From: Lacrimispora saccharolytica
GTDB taxonomy: Bacteria; Bacillota; Clostridia; Lachnospirales; Lachnospiraceae
Direction of reading: 5' to 3'
DNA: 64,000 nt
Assembly: GCA_021531795.1 (NCBI GenBank)
Contig: JADYUL010000002.1
Span: forward strand, 309,987 to 373,986
In this document: one piece after another, positions 27,067-35,024 of the stretch
How positions within the stretch are numbered: the stretch's first letter is position 1
Layout: each line of letters begins with the position of its first letter
Position numbers and translations under genes: made by a program
The notes under the pieces: model-generated
Database searches by the model: none
What the model was told of the DNA's origin: nothing
The model's input: only the letters and a program-made list of their open reading frames with translations

Positions 27067-27127
27067 TATTCGAAGAGAAATCAATAGTAATTTTGTGTAT
27101 TTTTACCACAATTAGGCATTTTTTACC

Positions 27128-27556
27128 TCAAAATAGCCTCTTTATTCTGCTCCCAAAGGTAATTATACTTTTCCTAAAGGGTCTGAGCAGTAACCACATT
27201 CTGCTAAGGAGACAATAAATGGGATTTGAGGCGCTGTGCTTCTTCCCATTCCTTATATAATGAGTCATGATTCCGAGCGCGTCTTTGCTTTCAATCGGAC
27301 CTTCAATTTCAGTCTGATGGTCCCCCACCATATAAAGCATATTCCCCTTACGCTTATATACCCTGTGAATAATAAGATTACCGCTAAGTCCCCTGTAGAG
27401 GCATACATCACCACGCTTAAATCTACCCGCTTCAACAGGAACAACTATGGCTTCATCCTTAGGATAGACAAAGAGCGGCCACATGCTGCTCCCTAAGGGA
27501 TGAAACTGAACAGCATTGCCGTCTCTGAGTAATTGTTCGATATTATACTTCTCCAT
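27128..27556 (-). CDS. S26-family signal peptidase-like serine protease (Ser/His type)
   Basis: The 142-aa protein has the S24/S26 fold: GSSMWP with nucleophile Ser24, KRGDVCLYR, then LIIHRV where His64 takes the place of the Lys of bacterial leader peptidases, and MVGDHQ with Asp79. The Ser/His arrangement is that of the archaeal/ER S26B branch. It lacks a clear N-terminal anchor, and a C-terminal hydrophobic/basic stretch (YCLLSRMWLLL) may bind the membrane. AAGGA stands 7 nt before the ATG. It lies downstream of the PqqD-HPrK, glycosyltransferase and ABC exporter genes, so it may cut the leader of the 152-aa protein encoded at 31712 (inference). Confidence 0.8.
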   Translation of the reverse strand: MEKYNIEQLLRDGNAVQFHPLGSSMWPLFVYPKDEAIVVPVEAGRFKRGDVCLYRGLSGNLIIHRVYKRKGNMLYMVGDHQTEIEGPIESKDALGIMTHYIRNGKKHSASNPIYCLLSRMWLLLRPFRKSIITFGSRIKRLF

Positions 27557-27584
27557 TAGAATATCCTTATCTTTTCACTTTCAA

Positions 27585-27615
27585 TTCGATTATTTCATGC
27601 TGCATAGTAATCGAA
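27585..27615. repeat. Inverted repeat between the PqqD-HPrK and S26 genes
   Basis: Arms TTCGATTA (27585-27592) and TAATCGAA (27608-27615), with an inner ATGC/GCAT pairing. It has no T-run, so it is not an obvious terminator. It lies in the 125-bp gap before the S26 peptidase gene and may be an mRNA processing or regulatory structure. Confidence 0.4.
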
Positions 27616-27681
27616 ATATCATAATAATGTTCGTTAGGATTCCACTAACGTCAGCCCGAAACATCCGACAAATAGTCTATA

Positions 27682-28875
27682 TCACTTACCGTCTAGATAT
27701 TCATCAATATATGACTTCATTAACGTATATGCACTGTCATTAATTGTACAGTACAGCTTGCATATCATGATGTCCTTAGCAATGTCCGAAATAATATCAA
27801 CATTTTTACGGACAAGCTTCTTATCCCACATTGGCGATACACTTCTGCTTAAGATTCCGATCACTCCATCCTCATAGCTCATATCTTCAATATAGTCCTT
27901 GTATCCCTGTCTTAGGATAATGATTCCGCCTAAGGGATAATCCTGAAGCTCATATATTTCACTCGTACCGCACCAGGGCGTTCCGTATACCCAGGGCTCA
28001 CCCGAAGACTCATCTGACCGGTCAACAGAACGATTACATGAACACTCACACGAAGACTCACCTGACCGGTCAATCGATGGTACAGCTAATCCTTTACCTA
28101 CACAGGCTTCTTTTCTACCTATGAGATTCAGGTCGCCGTTAATAATCCTAGCACTCCCGTTCTTCTCCCACATCCTTGCATGTGTAGTCTTACCGGTTCC
28201 CGCAGGAGCTGCGAAGAGCCACAGCCTATCGCGATACAGGATAGACGATGAATGAATGAACACTCTGCCCATCATTAATGCATAATAAGAGAATGGGATT
28301 CTGGTTGCAATCCGCATCTCATAGTCATATCCTGCAATCTCTTCCAAATCATATGTTTGGAATCTGTCGCGAATCGATTCACCTGAAGTAATATATATAT
28401 CCTCTACCAAATCAAATTTGGGAAAAGAGCAGACATATCCTCCATTCTCTGTCTTATCGACCACGATATCCTCAGATTCAAGCAGCCTATCGCGCGCGGC
28501 AGGAATATCCCCCGTAATGTCATCTATCGCGCCATCCGCCATGCTATCAGGTTTATTATTGGCGTCATCCACTCTATCAGTCACACTCATCTCACCGGCT
28601 TCAAGCAGCGCTCCCGCTCTGATAAATGCCGCACATACATTGGAGACATCCACGGAAATAATATTCCTGTCATCCTGATTCTTAGCGCCGTATTCCTCTT
28701 CAATAATACGGAACATATCCACAATTCTATGGTCGGTCTTAAACTTATCCCAAAGAATGGTTGCAAGACCACCCAGACACATAACCTTGCTTCTGCTCTG
28801 AATATCCTGCCCTGACGGCAGCAGATAATCTTTCTCACCTATTCTGTATATGTCAAACCTTGGATTTCTGATCAT
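27682..28875 (-). CDS. PqqD-like domain fused to HPr-kinase-like ATPase
   Basis: The 397-aa protein has residues 1-95 resembling PqqD peptide-binding proteins (YLLPSGQDIQSR, GLATILWDKF, V-ISVDVSNVCAAFIRAGALLE). Residues ~145-390 resemble HPr-kinase/phosphorylase-like kinases, with Walker A APAGTGKTTHA (about 223-233), INGDLNLI (245-252) and YGTPWCGTSE (297-306). In lasso-peptide clusters, HPrK-like kinases phosphorylate the precursor peptide. Here the attached PqqD domain suggests binding of a leader peptide. Residues 268-292 are a Ser/Glu/Cys-rich insert made by a DNA duplication. The gene is 8 bp after a glycosyltransferase gene in the same operon. Confidence 0.78.
   Translation of the reverse strand: MIRNPRFDIYRIGEKDYLLPSGQDIQSRSKVMCLGGLATILWDKFKTDHRIVDMFRIIEEEYGAKNQDDRNIISVDVSNVCAAFIRAGALLEAGEMSVTDRVDDANNKPDSMADGAIDDITGDIPAARDRLLESEDIVVDKTENGGYVCSFPKFDLVEDIYITSGESIRDRFQTYDLEEIAGYDYEMRIATRIPFSYYALMMGRVFIHSSSILYRDRLWLFAAPAGTGKTTHARMWEKNGSARIINGDLNLIGRKEACVGKGLAVPSIDRSGESSCECSCNRSVDRSDESSGEPWVYGTPWCGTSEIYELQDYPLGGIIILRQGYKDYIEDMSYEDGVIGILSRSVSPMWDKKLVRKNVDIISDIAKDIMICKLYCTINDSAYTLMKSYIDEYLDGK
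28003..28073. repeat. Two 23-bp direct repeats, 48-bp period, inside the PqqD-HPrK gene
   Basis: The unit at 28003-28025 recurs at 28051-28073 with one mismatch. The period of 48 bp keeps reading frame and encodes the repeated DRSxESS residues of the insert at 268-292. This is a recent in-frame duplication in a loop. Confidence 0.85.
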
Positions 28876-28883
28876 CCATTCAC

Positions 28884-29873
28884 CTACCTGTCCGTATGGT
28901 TCCTCTTCATCGAATATATCCTAAAGGCCTTCGCTGCAAGCCTTGGACTTAACCCAAACAGTATCGAGGCTACTCTGTACATCCCCTTAATCACCTGTGC
29001 CTCTCTTAATAGCTTAGCGGTTGTCTCCAGTGCATAATCCCACTCCGGGCAGGTTCCTGCCTTACCCGACCTGTCCATCCTGCCAAGCAAAAAGAACGCA
29101 AAATCAAGTGCCGACAACCTGGCAGCATCTGAAAGTTCCGGGTACCTGGTCTCATAGAAGTTCACATTGTCCATTCTGACCTTGAGTCCAACAACCTGCT
29201 TCTTCATATCCTCATCAAACGACGACGACTCTGTATGAATCCTGTAAAAATAATAGGACTCAGCCGTAACCACACACGAACTCAGTCTCTCGATCAATTT
29301 CGGCAAAAACGCGATGTCCTCATACAATTCCACCTTCGGAAATTCAAGCCCAACTAAGACATCCTTTTTTATAAGCTTCCCCCACATATGACCATATCTG
29401 TTGGCATCGGTTAAAAAGAAGTCATGAATGGCACTCCGACTGTCAAGAATACCCTCCTTGACAAATCTTTGTCTGCCCTCTCTGTTCTCACAGGCAAAAA
29501 ACGGAGTATATCCGCACATAGCCATATCATGATCACCGATCAATTTAAGCATATCTTTGACCGCATTAACAGGCAGTGTATCATCACTGTCCACAAAAAA
29601 GATATAATCTCCCCTGCTTTCCTTAAGAAGGGAGTTCCTTGCATCAGCAGGTCCCATGCCGATACACTTTATCAGCCTGATCCTCTTATCCTTCGAACAA
29701 TATTCTGATACAATACTCGCACTTTTGTCCGTAGAGGAATCATCACAGAGAAGAATATCAAGCTTATCATAGTCCTGACTTACTACTGAATCCAGGCAGG
29801 ATCCTATATACTTCTGCGTATTATGAAACGGGATTGCAATAGTAACCAAAGGCAGTGATAAAAAATTAACCAT
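28884..29873 (-). CDS. Glycosyltransferase family 2
   Basis: The approximately 329-aa cytosolic or membrane-associated inverting glycosyltransferase has the GT-A N-terminus VTIAIPFHNTQKYIGSCLDS, LLCDDSSTDKS, the DxD motif FFVDSDD, and a C-terminal acid VELYEDIAFLPKL. The sugar donor and acceptor are unknown. ATG 29873 is chosen because GGAGG stands 7 nt before it; it begins next to the stop of the ABC transporter gene. Being between an ABC exporter and a PqqD-HPrK gene, it could glycosylate the exported product (inference), or belong to the polysaccharide region. Confidence 0.88.
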   Translation of the reverse strand: MVNFLSLPLVTIAIPFHNTQKYIGSCLDSVVSQDYDKLDILLCDDSSTDKSASIVSEYCSKDKRIRLIKCIGMGPADARNSLLKESRGDYIFFVDSDDTLPVNAVKDMLKLIGDHDMAMCGYTPFFACENREGRQRFVKEGILDSRSAIHDFFLTDANRYGHMWGKLIKKDVLVGLEFPKVELYEDIAFLPKLIERLSSCVVTAESYYFYRIHTESSSFDEDMKKQVVGLKVRMDNVNFYETRYPELSDAARLSALDFAFFLLGRMDRSGKAGTCPEWDYALETTAKLLREAQVIKGMYRVASILFGLSPRLAAKAFRIYSMKRNHTDR

Positions 29874-29875
29874 AA

Positions 29876-31603
29876 TCACGCCTCCTCTTTGACTTCAAGG
29901 TTTGATACAGTATACTTCCTGTCACAGATATCCATGACCTCCAGTCTATGAGTGGTCAGTATACAGGTCCTTGGGTATGCACTTGAGGTTATATTCCGAA
30001 GCACTCTTGACGCCGTATCGGCATCAAGGGCCGAGGTTGCCTCATCTAAAAGCAGAATCGGGGAATTGCGAAGCAGGGCTCTTGCAATGGACAGGCGCTG
30101 TGACTGACCCTCAGAGAAGCCGGTGCCCCTCTCCTTAATGGTGGTATTGATGCCGTCGGGAAGCCTGGATACGAAGCTCCAGGCACAAGCCATCTTCAGG
30201 GCATCAATTATCTCTTCATCCGTGGCATCACTTTTAACATTGCGCATATTGTCGGCAATTGTACCCGGAAACATGGAATTTCCCTGGGGAACATAGGCAA
30301 AGAGTTGTCTGGTGGACGCAGTTATTGGCATGACTTCGCCATCACTCTTACCATCACCTGCAATAACCACATTCTCTCCTTCGTAGGCATTGACTATGGC
30401 AAGCATAAGTCTAAGCATTGTTGTCTTACCTTCACCCGATGGTCCAACAAGTCCAACCACCTCTCTGGGAAATGCTTCAAAGTCGGCATTTCGGAAAACC
30501 TCAGTTCCCGACATGTAATTAAAGGAGGTATTCTTAATCTTAACTCCGATACCCCTATTCTTATTCCTATTGTAGAATTCGCCTACCTCCTCACTCATAC
30601 TGTAATCCTCTCTTGGAAGGTCAAGCAGATCCATGATTCTGGCCGCAGCATTGGTAAGATTAATAGTACTGGGAACAAGTCCGATAAGACTCTGGGTAGT
30701 GCCCGATAAGGTATTGGACAGCGCTAAGAACATGGTCATGGTTCCGTAGGTGATATTTCCGCTCCACACTCTGTATACACCCCATCCATAGATTAGATAA
30801 GTAATAACATTGGACACCAGTGTAAGAATAATTGAATTAACAATTGTAACCTTCTGATAGGTTGTTTTAATACCGTTATTCTCCTTCTGCAGTTCCCTCA
30901 GTCTCTCACAGTAAAGACCTATCATGTCGAAGGCCTTAACATTCTGAATATTCGAGAAGGATTCCTGGGTAAATGAAGACATCTTGGCAGAGAATTCCAT
31001 CGCACCCATATTGGCCTTACGCATTCTCTTAAGATTCGTTCTTGATACGAAGAAGGATAACGGAACGCTGGCAATTGCAATAAGTGCAAAGGTCCAGTCA
31101 TATCTGACAACCATATAGAAGGCTGACAAGAACTTGAAGGTATATACAAAAGCATTGGGAATGGTATTAAGTATACCTGATGCCACACTTGAGCAGTCAC
31201 CCGACCATCTGGCCATAATATGACCCGAATGGTATTTGCTCAGTGACTCCCAGTCAGTAATCATAAGCTTATCATATACATCTGCCTTAATCTCATTCTC
31301 AACCTTAAGATTGATAAGCATACTTATATACGAAGACAGATTATTGAGCACAACAATACCCAACTGTACAGTAATAAGCATACAGAAGGTACGTATAAGC
31401 TCACCGGTCTTATGACCTGTTATTATATCAACGAGATCCTTGGATACCAGACTGCCCAGAAGAACTGCTGCCGCTCCGGACATTCCGATTACGGTATATA
31501 TAATAATTGAAAGTAAATGCTTCTTCCCATATCCGTATATCCACTTAATCCTCTTCAGTATTCTGTTCAAAGCTCCCCTATCAAGCTTCCACATGACATC
31601 CAT
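29876..31603 (-). CDS. ABC exporter, fused membrane and ATPase domains
   Basis: An approximately 575-aa half-transporter with an N-terminal six-helix exporter domain (about 30-320) and a C-terminal ATPase: Walker A VGPSGEGKTT, Q-loop AYVPQGNSMFPGTI, signature variant FSEGQSQRLSIARAL, Walker B ILLLDEATSALD, switch His in TTHRLEV. It has no C39 peptidase domain, so leader removal must be done by another enzyme, perhaps the S26 peptidase downstream. ATG 31603 and ATG 31594 are both possible starts (AGGGGA lies close upstream). It has its own promoter just behind the terminator of the 152-aa protein gene, and is the first gene of the ABC-GT2-PqqD/HPrK-S26 unit. Confidence 0.9.
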   Translation of the reverse strand: MDVMWKLDRGALNRILKRIKWIYGYGKKHLLSIIIYTVIGMSGAAAVLLGSLVSKDLVDIITGHKTGELIRTFCMLITVQLGIVVLNNLSSYISMLINLKVENEIKADVYDKLMITDWESLSKYHSGHIMARWSGDCSSVASGILNTIPNAFVYTFKFLSAFYMVVRYDWTFALIAIASVPLSFFVSRTNLKRMRKANMGAMEFSAKMSSFTQESFSNIQNVKAFDMIGLYCERLRELQKENNGIKTTYQKVTIVNSIILTLVSNVITYLIYGWGVYRVWSGNITYGTMTMFLALSNTLSGTTQSLIGLVPSTINLTNAAARIMDLLDLPREDYSMSEEVGEFYNRNKNRGIGVKIKNTSFNYMSGTEVFRNADFEAFPREVVGLVGPSGEGKTTMLRLMLAIVNAYEGENVVIAGDGKSDGEVMPITASTRQLFAYVPQGNSMFPGTIADNMRNVKSDATDEEIIDALKMACAWSFVSRLPDGINTTIKERGTGFSEGQSQRLSIARALLRNSPILLLDEATSALDADTASRVLRNITSSAYPRTCILTTHRLEVMDICDRKYTVSNLEVKEEA

Positions 31604-31636
31604 TCCCCTACCCACAAGGATTTATTCTTAAGCTAT

Positions 31637-31645
31637 ATTATAGCA
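31637..31645 (-). promoter_or_regulatory. Promoter of the ABC exporter operon (extended -10)
   Basis: TGC-TATAAT on the minus strand (hexamer 31642-31637) with a weak TTAGTT -35 at 17-bp spacing. The predicted start is near 31630, about 27 nt before ATG 31603. Confidence 0.65.
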
Positions 31646-31666
31646 TAGTTATTACAGTTAACTAAA

Positions 31667-31695
31667 TAAAAAAGTCCACGGATAACCCGTGGACT
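31667..31695 (-). terminator. Strong terminator after the leader-bearing protein gene
   Basis: A 9-bp perfect stem (31673-31681 with 31687-31695, AGTCCACGG/CCGTGGACT), 5-nt loop, and six T on the minus strand. It lies 17 bp past the stop at 31712 and separates that gene from the exporter operon. Confidence 0.92.
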
Positions 31696-31711
31696 AAAAT
31701 ATCATAATCAC

Positions 31712-32170
31712 TTATAAAACTTCGATGGATACACTTAATCCATTACTTGTTCCGATATTAGTACCGGTCTCAAAGAACGAACCCTGATGCTCTGTAATAT
31801 CATGATTATCCTCACCCGAACCTTCGCACTCAGCATGATTAATTGAGAACTGGAAGCTCTCATTGGGATTGAAGGCTCCGTCTCTGATAAATACAACAGT
31901 ATTGCCATTAACATCACACGACGTATATGGACCTGAGCAGTCCTTAATAAGTCTGGTGCTTCCGGGAAGAGTAACAGTTATCCTAATATAGTTGCCCGGA
32001 ACATTGCCCACACTTGCATTAATTGAAATACAAGAATGTGAACCTGAATTATGATTAGACCATGAAGCTGATACCTGTCCTGTCGGTGGCTCCTGATAAC
32101 CACTCTCAGCATATACAGCTTCAAACAATTCAATATTCTCTAAAACTATTGGCTTTTCGTAACCTTTCAT
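31712..32170 (-). CDS. Leader-bearing secreted-protein candidate (substrate of the PqqD/ABC/S26 cassette?)
   Basis: The 152-aa protein has no Sec signal peptide. It begins MKGYEKPIVLENIELFEAVY (1-20) followed by AESG. This resembles the short conserved leader (K-P-x-V..., E-L-x-E-x-VYA-x-SG) I recall from Lachnospiraceae proteins of unknown function. The rest (25-152) is Ser/Asn/Gly-rich, predicted beta-structured, with four Cys (47, 78, 85, 115), and looks like an extracellular domain. GGGGAA lies 4-5 nt before ATG 32170. It is flanked by a consensus promoter and a strong terminator, so it is probably abundantly expressed as a single gene. The exporter, PqqD-HPrK and S26 peptidase genes follow immediately. 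Function and modification are unknown. Confidence 0.72.
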   Translation of the reverse strand: MKGYEKPIVLENIELFEAVYAESGYQEPPTGQVSASWSNHNSGSHSCISINASVGNVPGNYIRITVTLPGSTRLIKDCSGPYTSCDVNGNTVVFIRDGAFNPNESFQFSINHAECEGSGEDNHDITEHQGSFFETGTNIGTSNGLSVSIEVL

Positions 32171-32229
32171 AATATTCCCCACTTTTCTTCACACACTAAC
32201 CTATAGTACCAATTCCCTAGTATACTTTG

Positions 32230-32259
32230 AATATAATATATTAATTATTGCTGTGTCAA
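32230..32259 (-). promoter_or_regulatory. Promoter of the leader-bearing protein gene (consensus -35)
   Basis: Minus strand TTGACA (32259-32254), 18-bp spacer, TATATT (32235-32230). The leader is about 55 nt to ATG 32170. A consensus -35 plus a strong downstream terminator points to high, independent expression. Confidence 0.75.
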
Positions 32260-32303
32260 CACAATTTTCGATTTTCACTAAAGCTCTGACAATTGACTAC
32301 AAT

Positions 32304-33485
32304 TTATTGTTTCCAGAGTTTCATCCTTCTTATTATTTTACCTCTTCTGTCAGCCTCCCTTAAGATATTCAGTAAACCGGTAGAGCGAACTCTTTTATTG
32401 TTTTTTATAAAATTAATAAGTGTTGCAAGCCAAAGCAGGGGCCAGATAATTACAATACCCGAGGCTGTCGGGAAGTTCTCCTTCATCTGATGATGGAATT
32501 CCTTAACATATCCTTTTATTCCGGCTTCGTCAGGCACCACTATTCTGTTACTGTTATCCTTACCGAACAAACCTGTATCAAATATCTCATCCAGTAGCTC
32601 ATCGACATTACTGTCGGATCTGATTTCCTCAATTCTCGCACTTTTGCCCGTAAGTCTTAAGTAAACTTCTTCGGATAAGCCAAGATAGGCAACGCAGATG
32701 TCAGCCATTGCCGATATGAAGGTTGTAAGTCCAAGTTCTTCAGCATAGGCTTTCAGTTTATCTATGTCGTCGACATCGCTTACGTTTAGTGCCGCAGTGT
32801 AGTCACACAGAAGCTTGATACCGAAGCCAGCATTGCACAAATGCTCTATCATATGGAGTGTCATATACAGAAGCTCAAGGTCTGCGGTCAGCACCGGGTA
32901 TTCACAGCCTATTATTGTTTTATAACTTATCTTGCCATCATCCAGCTTAAAGAGGGCATCGATTCGTTTATTCACAGCCTGTCTGGCGAATGCCCTTACC
33001 ACCTTGCGGTGCAGCTCAATGCATACGCCGTCGTACAGGTATGAGGTATGGTGATGGGAATCCTGATTAACAGTCCTAACAATGCCATGCTCTGCAAGCA
33101 GCTTATCCGCCCTCTCATAGTCACCTTCATCACATAGCAGCAAATCCACATCTCCAAAAGCCCGATATTCAGGAATTGGATAATAGCTGCAGGTCGAAGG
33201 GCCCTTAAGCAGTACCACCTTGATTCCGTTCTGCTTAAGTAGGTCAATCAGGTATCTGGCAACATAGCTTAGCTTATAGAACCTGTTTACAGACAGTTCG
33301 GCAGAGGATGCAATTGCTCTCCCACTCTCAGTATCCACATAATCGGCAAGGGGATAAAGCAGGGAGGTAACCGAGCATCTGCCCGAGAGAGTAAGATTTA
33401 TATCAAGGTTGTCCGTTACCTTAGTTCCACATATGCAGTTCTTTAATGCATTAAGCAGATTAAGTCTGTCCTTATCGTCTATCAT
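32304..33485 (-). CDS. Nucleotidyltransferase-family protein (PF14907-like)
   Basis: A 393-aa protein with the hallmark LLKGPS...YYPIPEYRAFGDVDLLL (93-117): Lys94-Gly95, Arg108 and the Asp112/Asp114 metal pair. Later it has HLCNAGFGIKLLCDY typical of this family. Relatives occur in lasso-peptide clusters of the paeninodin kind and beside HPrK-like and PqqD-like genes; their reaction is presumed nucleotidyl transfer. The C-terminus is basic with a hydrophobic stretch (IVIIWPLLWLATLI). It overlaps the flippase stop/start by 4 bp and is the last gene of the long operon, 134 bp before the leader-bearing protein gene. It may serve either the glycan or the peptide system. Confidence 0.82.
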   Translation of the reverse strand: MIDDKDRLNLLNALKNCICGTKVTDNLDINLTLSGRCSVTSLLYPLADYVDTESGRAIASSAELSVNRFYKLSYVARYLIDLLKQNGIKVVLLKGPSTCSYYPIPEYRAFGDVDLLLCDEGDYERADKLLAEHGIVRTVNQDSHHHTSYLYDGVCIELHRKVVRAFARQAVNKRIDALFKLDDGKISYKTIIGCEYPVLTADLELLYMTLHMIEHLCNAGFGIKLLCDYTAALNVSDVDDIDKLKAYAEELGLTTFISAMADICVAYLGLSEEVYLRLTGKSARIEEIRSDSNVDELLDEIFDTGLFGKDNSNRIVVPDEAGIKGYVKEFHHQMKENFPTASGIVIIWPLLWLATLINFIKNNKRVRSTGLLNILREADRRGKIIRRMKLWKQ

Positions 33486-35023
33486 CGTATACTCAGTTTC
33501 TTCTTTATTATCAGCATGCCTTTGTCATACAGAAGAGCAAAGGCACTGCTCTTACAGTTAAATAACAAATAAATAATGTTAGTAATTACAAAGCCTGTCA
33601 GGGCTCTTATTATCATAGGTATTATGCCTCTGCCTGTTATATGAATGCAGACCCATAGTGATAATGCTAAGGCAAGACCCGTCTCCGATATGAGCAGGAT
33701 CAGCTTTAAGAAATATCCTATAATCGGAAGCTCAAATTTCTTCCTATACAGTATCACAGGATCAAGCCAGATTGAGATGGCTATGGTGCTTACAAGAGTA
33801 CCGAGCATTACACCCACTGCTCCAAGCTTAAGCCCCAGTACAATAGACGCAATCAGGTTAATCGTTGCTGCAATAACAGAGCGGTATCTGTCGAAGTTGA
33901 ACAGTCCCAGAGAATCCCTGAAGAGGTATCCTGCCTGACACATGCCCGTCATATAGAAATTAACGCAGATTAACAGAGTTACACTGCTTTCAAATACATA
34001 TTCACTGCCAAATGCAATTCCCACGAATTCATCCAGAATGATATACAGACAGACCGCGGTCAGACCATATACCCAGTGCCCGAGAAGCAATATTGAATCG
34101 AATGTCCTCTTTATCGAGGTCTTGTCTCCGCTTACTCCAAGATTACCTACACTGGCAGTAATACCTGCAACAATCTGTACATAGATACTCCTTATCGATT
34201 CGACTATGAGATAGTATATGTAATAAATACCTGCAGATACCACTCCGACAATTGCTGATAATATCAGAGTATCGGTATTGTTAACCGCTATATCACCGGC
34301 CTTATGGAGCGTAATTGAATGAAGGTTTGTCTTTAACGACTGCTCTTCCCAAGCGCTTAGTGTTACAACTTCCTTATCGTCTACATAGGGAAACAATTTT
34401 TTAGCTTTTATGGTTGTACATACATTGGCTGCCACGGTTCCAAGCAGCAGACAGATTAAGAACAACAGGTAATTCTGTGTAAGCGTAAGAACCAGAATCT
34501 GAATTACCTGCTGGATCACGCAAGTTATTCCCTGGTACAGCGACCAGAAGCTTGTAAGCTGATGGGCATCCAGTACAATCCTCTTGTATATTCCAAGATA
34601 TGACAGTACCGTATTAATGAGATACAGGATATACACAAGATACAGGTATTCAATCTGTGAATCGGATTCAACGAAGACTCCCATAAAGGGAATAATGGCA
34701 AGCCCTATTATGAATATACATGCAGCCGTCCTGTTTAGATATCTTCGATAATACCTAAGCAGAGACTTCTGTTTCTCTATATCGCCCTTAGCAACCGGCT
34801 CATACATATTGTAAGCCATAGATGTGACCAAACCGAATTCCGGCAGTGTAAGGGCTGTAAGAATCAGATAGAACAGTCCGTTGACTCCGACATAATCCTG
34901 ACTGAGCGTATGCGTGAATACCACTCTTCCAACAAAACCCACAACAAGAATAGCCACCTTTCCACAGGTGGCATAGAATGCATTTCTTGCTGAATGTTCA
35001 GTTCTGGATATCGTATTCTCCAT
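33482..35023 (-). CDS. Polysaccharide flippase, Wzx/MATE-like (MOP superfamily)
   Basis: The 513-aa membrane protein has about twelve to fourteen helices. The N-terminus ARNAFYATCGKVAILVVGFVGR and TLPEFGLVTSMAYNMYEP is typical of polysaccharide_synt/Wzx proteins, which flip lipid-linked oligosaccharides across the membrane. With PelG also in this operon there are two MOP-type exporters, implying two glycans or an added lipid-linked unit. It lies 1 bp after the DUF4832 gene and overlaps the nucleotidyltransferase gene. Confidence 0.88.
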   Translation of the reverse strand: MENTISRTEHSARNAFYATCGKVAILVVGFVGRVVFTHTLSQDYVGVNGLFYLILTALTLPEFGLVTSMAYNMYEPVAKGDIEKQKSLLRYYRRYLNRTAACIFIIGLAIIPFMGVFVESDSQIEYLYLVYILYLINTVLSYLGIYKRIVLDAHQLTSFWSLYQGITCVIQQVIQILVLTLTQNYLLFLICLLLGTVAANVCTTIKAKKLFPYVDDKEVVTLSAWEEQSLKTNLHSITLHKAGDIAVNNTDTLILSAIVGVVSAGIYYIYYLIVESIRSIYVQIVAGITASVGNLGVSGDKTSIKRTFDSILLLGHWVYGLTAVCLYIILDEFVGIAFGSEYVFESSVTLLICVNFYMTGMCQAGYLFRDSLGLFNFDRYRSVIAATINLIASIVLGLKLGAVGVMLGTLVSTIAISIWLDPVILYRKKFELPIIGYFLKLILLISETGLALALSLWVCIHITGRGIIPMIIRALTGFVITNIIYLLFNCKSSAFALLYDKGMLIIKKKLSIR

Positions 35024-35024
35024 C

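Noticed and set aside
28003..28073. Short direct repeats considered as a CRISPR-like array
   Set aside because: Only two units, in frame inside a coding sequence, and no cas genes in the window.
27128..33485. Classical lasso-peptide or radical-SAM RiPP cluster
   Set aside because: No asparagine-synthetase-like cyclase, transglutaminase-like B2 protease, radical-SAM enzyme or short core peptide is present; only the accessory genes match.
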